From assembly GCA_028869615.1 (NCBI GenBank), contig JAGWRQ010000064.1:1-10311 (forward strand): a stretch of 10,311 bases of DNA, read 5' to 3'. Both the position numbers and the translations under genes were made by a program. The notes below the pieces were generated by a model that saw nothing but the letters and a program-made list of their open reading frames with translations, made no database searches and was not told the origin of the DNA. The stretch comes from Candidatus Methylomirabilota bacterium. Its GTDB lineage: Bacteria; Methylomirabilota; Methylomirabilia; Methylomirabilales; Methylomirabilaceae. Positions 6,156 to 10,311 of the stretch are shown piece after piece. How positions within the stretch are numbered: the first letter of the stretch is position 1; the number at the start of each line of letters is the position of its first letter.

Positions 6156-7638
6156 TGGGGTCAAGTACCAGGTCCTCCGCGGGTCCGTCGCTGTGGAGGT
6201 CCATGCGATCCGGTACGATTCCAGACAGGTGAGGCCTGGGGATCTGTTCGTATGCATCAGGGGATTCAAGCGGGATGGCCACGACTTCATCCAAGCCGCT
6301 TGGGCAGCGGGCGCCGTTGCAGTCCTGGTAGAGCGAAACGATCTACCGAAGCAGGCGCTGCGGGGTGGGACGGTGGTGAAGGTAGCCGATGCCCGGCAGA
6401 GTCTCGCCGCCGTCGCGTGTCGATTCTACGGTCATCCCTCGCGTACGCTCACCATGGTCGGTGTGACCGGGACCAACGGCAAGACCACCACCACCCACCT
6501 GGTTGAGTCGGTGCTGCGACGCGCAGGACATCGGGTCGGACTGATCGGCACGATCGGGTATCGCTGCAACGGAGAAGAGACAGAGGCGGCTCGGACCACA
6601 CCGGAATCCTGCGATCTGCAAGCGCTCCTCGGACGCATGGCGCTTCTAGGCGCCGACAGCGTTGTCATGGAGGTCTCGTCTCATGCCCTGGCCCTGCATC
6701 GCGTTGATGACTGCGAGTTTGACGTGGCCGTGTTCACGAACCTGACACAGGACCATCTGGACTTCCATGGCACCATGGAGGCGTACCGGAACGCAAAGCT
6801 GTCCCTGTTTGAAGGACTGGGTGCCGGATCAACGAAAACCACGGAGAAGGCGGCGGTGGTCAACCTGGATGATCCGGCCGCGGACCTCTTTCTCGGGGCG
6901 ACGCGGGTGAGACGTTATACCTACAGCGTAGAGCGACCGGCGGATCTGTCGGCCACTGATATTGATATGGGACCGGATGGAGTCCGGTGCCGACTGCAGA
7001 CCCCGTGGGGAATGGCGGCGATCCGCTCGCCGCTACTGGGACGCTACAACCTGTCTAATATCCTGGCGGCCGCCGCCACAGGGTTACATCTGGGCGCGGA
7101 TCTGTCGGCGGTGGCAGACGGGATCGCCGCGCTCCACCACGTTCCGGGTCGGTGTGAGCGGGTGGAGGTGGGGCAGGAGTTCAGTGTGATGGTTGATTAT
7201 GCGCATACGCCTGACGCGCTGCGACGTGTCCTCCACATGGCGCGACAGTGCTGTCCGGGACGCCTGATCGTCCTGTTCGGGTGCGGGGGAGAGCGGGATC
7301 GCGGGAAGCGCCCGATCATGGGAGAAGCGGCTCTACAGTTGGCCGACTTCACGGTGATCACCTCCGACAACCCTCGCAGTGAGGACCCTCACCAGATCAT
7401 CGAGGAGGTCGAGACCGGGGCGAAAAAGGTGTGGGGTCAGGGAAAAGGCTATGTTACAATTTTAGACCGAGGAATGGCCATTCGCGAGGCCCTCTCGCTG
7501 GCGGGTAGAGGCGACATGGTAGTGATCGCGGGGAAGGGGCACGAGACCCATCAGATTCTTCGTGATCGTACGATCCCTTTTGATGACCGACTGGTAGCCC
7601 GAGAGGCGCTCCACGAGTTGGGGTTCTGCCGAGCGTGA
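6133..7638 (+). CDS. murE: UDP-N-acetylmuramoyl-L-alanyl-D-glutamate--2,6-diaminopimelate ligase
   Basis: MurE adds the third stem-peptide residue to UDP-MurNAc-L-Ala-D-Glu with ATP in the cytoplasm. The 501-residue product has all three Mur ligase domains: the N-terminal UDP-binding part (YDSRQVRPGDLFVCIRG, 28-44), the ATP-binding central domain with GTNGKTTTT (113-121), EVSSHALALHR (180-190), NLTQDHLDFHG (203-213) and the Lys222 expected to be carbamylated, and the C-terminal domain with DYAHTPDAL (355-363), GCGGERDRGKRP (383-394) and DNPRSEDP (412-419). The DNPR motif marks the meso-diaminopimelate-adding type rather than the lysine type. ATG 6133 lies inside the ftsI end (23-nt overlap) with AAGGGA 6 nt upstream, so translation is probably coupled to ftsI. 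A 51-nt gap precedes the next gene. Confidence 0.96.
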   Translation: MQLSDLIDGVKYQVLRGSVAVEVHAIRYDSRQVRPGDLFVCIRGFKRDGHDFIQAAWAAGAVAVLVERNDLPKQALRGGTVVKVADARQSLAAVACRFYGHPSRTLTMVGVTGTNGKTTTTHLVESVLRRAGHRVGLIGTIGYRCNGEETEAARTTPESCDLQALLGRMALLGADSVVMEVSSHALALHRVDDCEFDVAVFTNLTQDHLDFHGTMEAYRNAKLSLFEGLGAGSTKTTEKAAVVNLDDPAADLFLGATRVRRYTYSVERPADLSATDIDMGPDGVRCRLQTPWGMAAIRSPLLGRYNLSNILAAAATGLHLGADLSAVADGIAALHHVPGRCERVEVGQEFSVMVDYAHTPDALRRVLHMARQCCPGRLIVLFGCGGERDRGKRPIMGEAALQLADFTVITSDNPRSEDPHQIIEEVETGAKKVWGQGKGYVTILDRGMAIREALSLAGRGDMVVIAGKGHETHQILRDRTIPFDDRLVAREALHELGFCRA

Positions 7639-7689
7639 GGGGGTGATCGATCAAACGGCCCGATTCGCTTCGGGGCGTGAGAGGCTGGT

Positions 7690-8457
7690 GTGCTGATTCG
7701 TGTCGGTGATCTGGACACCCATTTTAGCGTGTGGGGAGAGGGAAGGCCGGTAGTGCTCCTTCATGGATGGGGTACTTCAGCCGAGTCCTTGAGCGCCGTT
7801 GCAAAGGCGTTAGAGGATCGATTCCGGGTGTACGCCCTTGATCTGCCGGGTTTTGGCTGGACGCCGGCTGCTGCCGCAACGTGGGGGACATGGGAGTATG
7901 CGTCCTACGTCGAGGCATTCATGGATTGCGTCGGTATCCCGATGGCCAGCCTGATCGGTCATTCATTCGGCGGCCGAATCGCGCTCGCCTTGGCTGCCCG
8001 GTGGCCCGAGAGGGTCAGGAACCTTGTCCTGGTGGCCAGCGCGGGGATCCGTCCGAGACGAGGGCTCCTGTACTACGTCAAGGTCGGCGCTGTGAAGCTG
8101 GCGAAGCGGCTCTTTTCATTGCCTCTGTGGGGTAGGCTGGGCGAGCGGGTTGTTGGCGAACTCTATGGGCGAATAGGGTCACGGGACTATCGGAATGCCG
8201 GACCAATGCGCGCCACGCTGGTCAAGGTTGTGGGCGAAGATCTTCGAGGGATTTTGGCGTCTGTCCGCGTGCCTACGCTGATCATCTGGGGAGATCGGGA
8301 TCAGGAGGTGCCGTTTTCCGCGATGGAGATCATGGCCCGCGGGATACAGGGCTCGCGGTTGGAGGTGCTCGAAGGGGCCGGCCATTTCCCGTTTGTCGAC
8401 AGCCCGGATCGTTTTGGCCGGTTAGTGAGGGAGTTCCTGTGTCAGGACAGCCGGTGA
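7690..8457 (+). CDS. alpha/beta-fold hydrolase of unknown substrate
   Basis: The 255-residue product is a compact alpha/beta hydrolase with an apparently complete triad: oxyanion-region LLHGWGTS (23-30), nucleophile elbow GHSFGG (90-95, Ser92), acid WGDRDQEVP (200-208, most likely Asp204) and GAGHFPF (229-235, His232). A helical lid fits residues about 121-190, which are rich in Arg, Lys and Leu. There is no signal peptide, so it is probably cytoplasmic. The start is GTG 7690; an in-frame stop at 7678 rules out anything longer, and GAGAGG (7679-7684) is the ribosome site. It overlaps the next gene, a MurF-like ligase, by 19 nt, so the two are probably made together. The fold does not reveal the substrate; an esterase, amidase or thioesterase acting on a cell wall precursor would fit the position but is speculation. 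Confidence 0.88.
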   Translation: MLIRVGDLDTHFSVWGEGRPVVLLHGWGTSAESLSAVAKALEDRFRVYALDLPGFGWTPAAAATWGTWEYASYVEAFMDCVGIPMASLIGHSFGGRIALALAARWPERVRNLVLVASAGIRPRRGLLYYVKVGAVKLAKRLFSLPLWGRLGERVVGELYGRIGSRDYRNAGPMRATLVKVVGEDLRGILASVRVPTLIIWGDRDQEVPFSAMEIMARGIQGSRLEVLEGAGHFPFVDSPDRFGRLVREFLCQDSR

Positions 8458-10133
8458 GGCGATCGGATACGGTGCTTGGGTTTTCACTCGCAGGCCGGGC
8501 CGTAACTGGCCTTTTGCCATATATGGCGGTCGTTGTGGCGCGTCATCTGGATCTAATCTACATCACCCAGTTGGAGCGTTACAACACTGCGCGCCTGCGG
8601 GGCTGGATCGCCAGACACTGGGGCATCGTCCTGGACGGCCGAGGGGCACTGGTCCAGGTGGCGGTCTTAGGAGCCGGAATCCTTCTTGCGTGGTTGCGGC
8701 TTCCTGCCATTGCGTTTTACATCGTCTGGCTATCCGCTGGGTTATGGCTGAGAGCCCGGTGGTCATCGCTCCAGGTCAGCCAGCGACTGCAGTGGACACC
8801 CCGAACGGTGCGCTTGGCGACAGTGGCGTGCATCCTGGGGGTGGCGGCCACGCTTGTGACCTCTTGGTTGACTGCGGCCGTGCTGTCCCGGCTCATAGTC
8901 GCTCCTCGCGCCCTTCTTGTCGGCATCGGCTTGGCTGCCGGCCTTTTTGTGGTGTCCGAGATTGCAGCGAGCACGGTCCTTGTAGCAAATCTGAGCCTCA
9001 CTCCGTGGGAGCGCGCGATCAATCAGCGCTTCTATGCGCAGGCGACGGCGCGCATGCGTCGGTATCCCGGGGAGGTTGTCGGGATCACAGGGAGCTACGG
9101 GAAGACCACGACCAAGTTCATCACCGCCGCGTTGCTTGAGAGGCGCTACTCGGTCTTCAAGACGCCGGACGGAGTCAATACCACGATGGGCATCGTTCGG
9201 GTTGTCCGCGAGGCGCTGCGGGACGAGCACCGCTTCTTTGTCGTCGAGGTGGCGGCATACGGCCCGGGTGAAATTAGGGAAATGTGCGAGATCCTGCGGC
9301 CCCGGCTCGGTATTCTTACGGCGATTGGGGTCCAGCACCTCGAGCGATTCGGCACGCTGGAGCGGATCGCGGAGGCGAAGTATGAGCTGATCGATTCGCT
9401 CCCACCGGATGGTTTGGCGATCATAAACGCCGACGATCCGGGCTGTCTGCGATTGGCCGAGCGCGCAAGGCGGGAAGGCCGGCGCGTACTCTTGTACGGG
9501 ATCGGTGAGGACGAGAGAGCCCTGGGTGTCCGGGGAAAGGATATCAAGCTCTCCAGTAAGGGCTCGGCCTTTCGCGTGGAGACTGAGCATGGCGTCGTCA
9601 TGTTCGAGACCAGGTTGCTGGGGAGCTGGAACATCGCCAATGTCCTGGGGGCGACGGCGGCGGCGTTAGAGTGCGGTGTGTCTCTGGAGGAGATTGCCGA
9701 CGGCGTGAGGGCGCTTACGCCGGCCCCGAAGCGCCTGGAGGTCCGCGAAGAAGGCGGGGTCATTAAGCTGATCGATGTGGCCAACGCCAACCCGCTCGGG
9801 GCACGAATGGCCCTCGAGGTCCTCGGCCAGTTTGAGGGGGGCTCCAAGATCCTGATCACGCCGGGCTTGGTGGAGCTGGGCCAGATCGAGGCGGATGAAA
9901 ATCGACGGTTGGGCCGGGCGGCGGCTGCGGTGTGCGATTACGTGGTGTTGGTCGGGCCGCAGCAGACACAACCGCTGCGGGAAGGGCTTCGCGAGGCCGG
10001 TTTTGCCGGCAGTCGAGTTCTGGTGGCTCGGCACGCCGGTGAAGTGGCCGACTACCTCAAGGCGATCGTCCACGAGGGCGATGTCCTGCTGTATGAGAAT
10101 CGACTGCCGGATACCTACCTGGAGTTCGCATGA
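8439..10133 (+). CDS. membrane-anchored Mur ligase family protein (MurF-like)
   Basis: The C-terminal two thirds (about 210-564) is a Mur ligase: P-loop ITGSYGKTTT (216-225), AIGVQHLERFG (295-305), AEAKYEL with Lys314 in the carbamylation position, SWNIANVLGATAAAL (396-410) and a MurF-like last domain with IDVANANP (445-452) and TPGLVELG (474-481). The closest classical relative is MurF, which adds D-Ala-D-Ala to the UDP-MurNAc-tripeptide. It is not a standard MurF. The UDP-binding N-terminal domain is missing and is replaced by about 190 residues with three or four hydrophobic segments (about 70-87, 89-104, 127-148, 158-182). Also, DDSYNAN of MurF is here the shorter DVANAN. It begins at GTG 8439, inside the hydrolase end, with AGGGAG 6 nt upstream, and ends in an ATGA overlap with a Ddl-like gene. 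The role may be an alternative MurF or ligation to another acceptor; this is unresolved. Confidence 0.85.
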   Translation: MSGQPVRRSDTVLGFSLAGRAVTGLLPYMAVVVARHLDLIYITQLERYNTARLRGWIARHWGIVLDGRGALVQVAVLGAGILLAWLRLPAIAFYIVWLSAGLWLRARWSSLQVSQRLQWTPRTVRLATVACILGVAATLVTSWLTAAVLSRLIVAPRALLVGIGLAAGLFVVSEIAASTVLVANLSLTPWERAINQRFYAQATARMRRYPGEVVGITGSYGKTTTKFITAALLERRYSVFKTPDGVNTTMGIVRVVREALRDEHRFFVVEVAAYGPGEIREMCEILRPRLGILTAIGVQHLERFGTLERIAEAKYELIDSLPPDGLAIINADDPGCLRLAERARREGRRVLLYGIGEDERALGVRGKDIKLSSKGSAFRVETEHGVVMFETRLLGSWNIANVLGATAAALECGVSLEEIADGVRALTPAPKRLEVREEGGVIKLIDVANANPLGARMALEVLGQFEGGSKILITPGLVELGQIEADENRRLGRAAAAVCDYVVLVGPQQTQPLREGLREAGFAGSRVLVARHAGEVADYLKAIVHEGDVLLYENRLPDTYLEFA

Positions 10134-10311
10134 GCAGCGCCCTGACACGCATAGGGTTGATCTTCGGAAGTCGCTCGGTGGAGCGAGAGATTTCGATCAT
10201 GACCGCCAGCAAGGTTTACGAAATTCTGCTCTCGTTGCAGGACCGGTTTGAGACGCTCCCGATCTTTCTGACGGCGGAGGGCACGTGGCTGACCGGTGAG
10301 GCGGTTCGGGA
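10130..10311 (+). CDS. D-alanine--D-alanine ligase-like ATP-grasp protein (5' part only)
   Basis: Only 60 codons are in the window. They match the N-terminal domain of Ddl enzymes: RIGLIFGSRSVEREIS (7-22) corresponds to the family's LFGGxSxEHEVS/EREVS loop, followed by MTASKVYEIL and PIFLTAEGTWLTG (44-56), which resembles the strand and turn after that helix. Ddl joins two D-Ala with ATP to give the substrate of MurF. The loop has FGS where FGG is common. The ATG overlaps the MurF-like stop as ATGA, and GGAG (10121-10124) lies 5 nt upstream, so the two genes are surely in one transcript and probably coupled. The ATP-grasp catalytic part lies outside the window, so substrate specificity (D-Ala, D-Lac, D-Ser or another) cannot be judged. 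Confidence 0.82.
   Translation, partial: MSSALTRIGLIFGSRSVEREISIMTASKVYEILLSLQDRFETLPIFLTAEGTWLTGEAVR

Noticed and set aside
7657..7676. Hairpin CCCGA-TTCGCT-TCGGG between murE and the hydrolase as a terminator
   Set aside because: The stem is only 5 bp and no T run follows; genes on both sides are close and co-directional.
8763..9590. Long open frame on the minus strand across the MurF-like gene
   Set aside because: It lies antisense to a well-supported Mur ligase with clear motifs, shows no recognisable domain, and long antisense frames are common in GC-rich genes.

Overview
The window is GC-rich, densely coded and reads entirely on the + strand. It carries two pantothenate genes followed by the start of a division and cell wall (dcw) cluster. 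MurE has the DNPR signature of enzymes that add meso-diaminopimelate, so the cell wall is of the Gram-negative type or a related one. The gene order and GC content would fit an NC10 bacterium or a deltaproteobacterium-like lineage, but the sequence alone does not settle the taxon.

Layout. Positions 2-97 look like the tail of an upstream membrane protein that overlaps panB by ATGA. panB (94-936) and panC (943-1791) form a tight pair for pantothenate synthesis. A 179-bp gap (1792-1970) follows. It holds a sigma70-type promoter and three TGGNA boxes spaced exactly 10 bp apart, which match the known MraZ operator design. The dcw genes then run mraZ (1971-2420), rsmH (2441-3358), ftsL (3372-3764), an orphan receiver-domain response regulator (3894-4298), ftsI (about 4362-6155) and murE (6133-7638). 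An alpha/beta hydrolase (7690-8457), a membrane-anchored MurF-like ligase (8439-10133) and the start of a D-Ala-D-Ala ligase-like gene (10130-end) complete the window.

How the genes work together. MraZ probably represses its own promoter and so sets the level of the whole cluster. RsmH modifies 16S rRNA. FtsL and FtsI belong to the septal peptidoglycan machine. MurE builds the UDP-MurNAc-tripeptide. The Ddl-like and MurF-like proteins would normally make D-Ala-D-Ala and attach it. From ftsI onward most genes overlap (23, 19 and 4 nt) or are closely spaced, which suggests translational coupling.

Most notable points. (1) The response regulator sits between ftsL and ftsI and is flanked by two diverged direct repeats (51 of 67 bases identical, no gaps). 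The second copy still encodes a recognisable ftsL C-terminus with its stop codon, overlapping the 3' end of the regulator gene. This is a molecular scar of insertion into the dcw operon. (2) The hydrolase, membrane MurF-like ligase and Ddl-like gene form a coupled module that is not part of the textbook dcw order. (3) panB has a short segment (residues 119-128) that reads like a compensated double frameshift.
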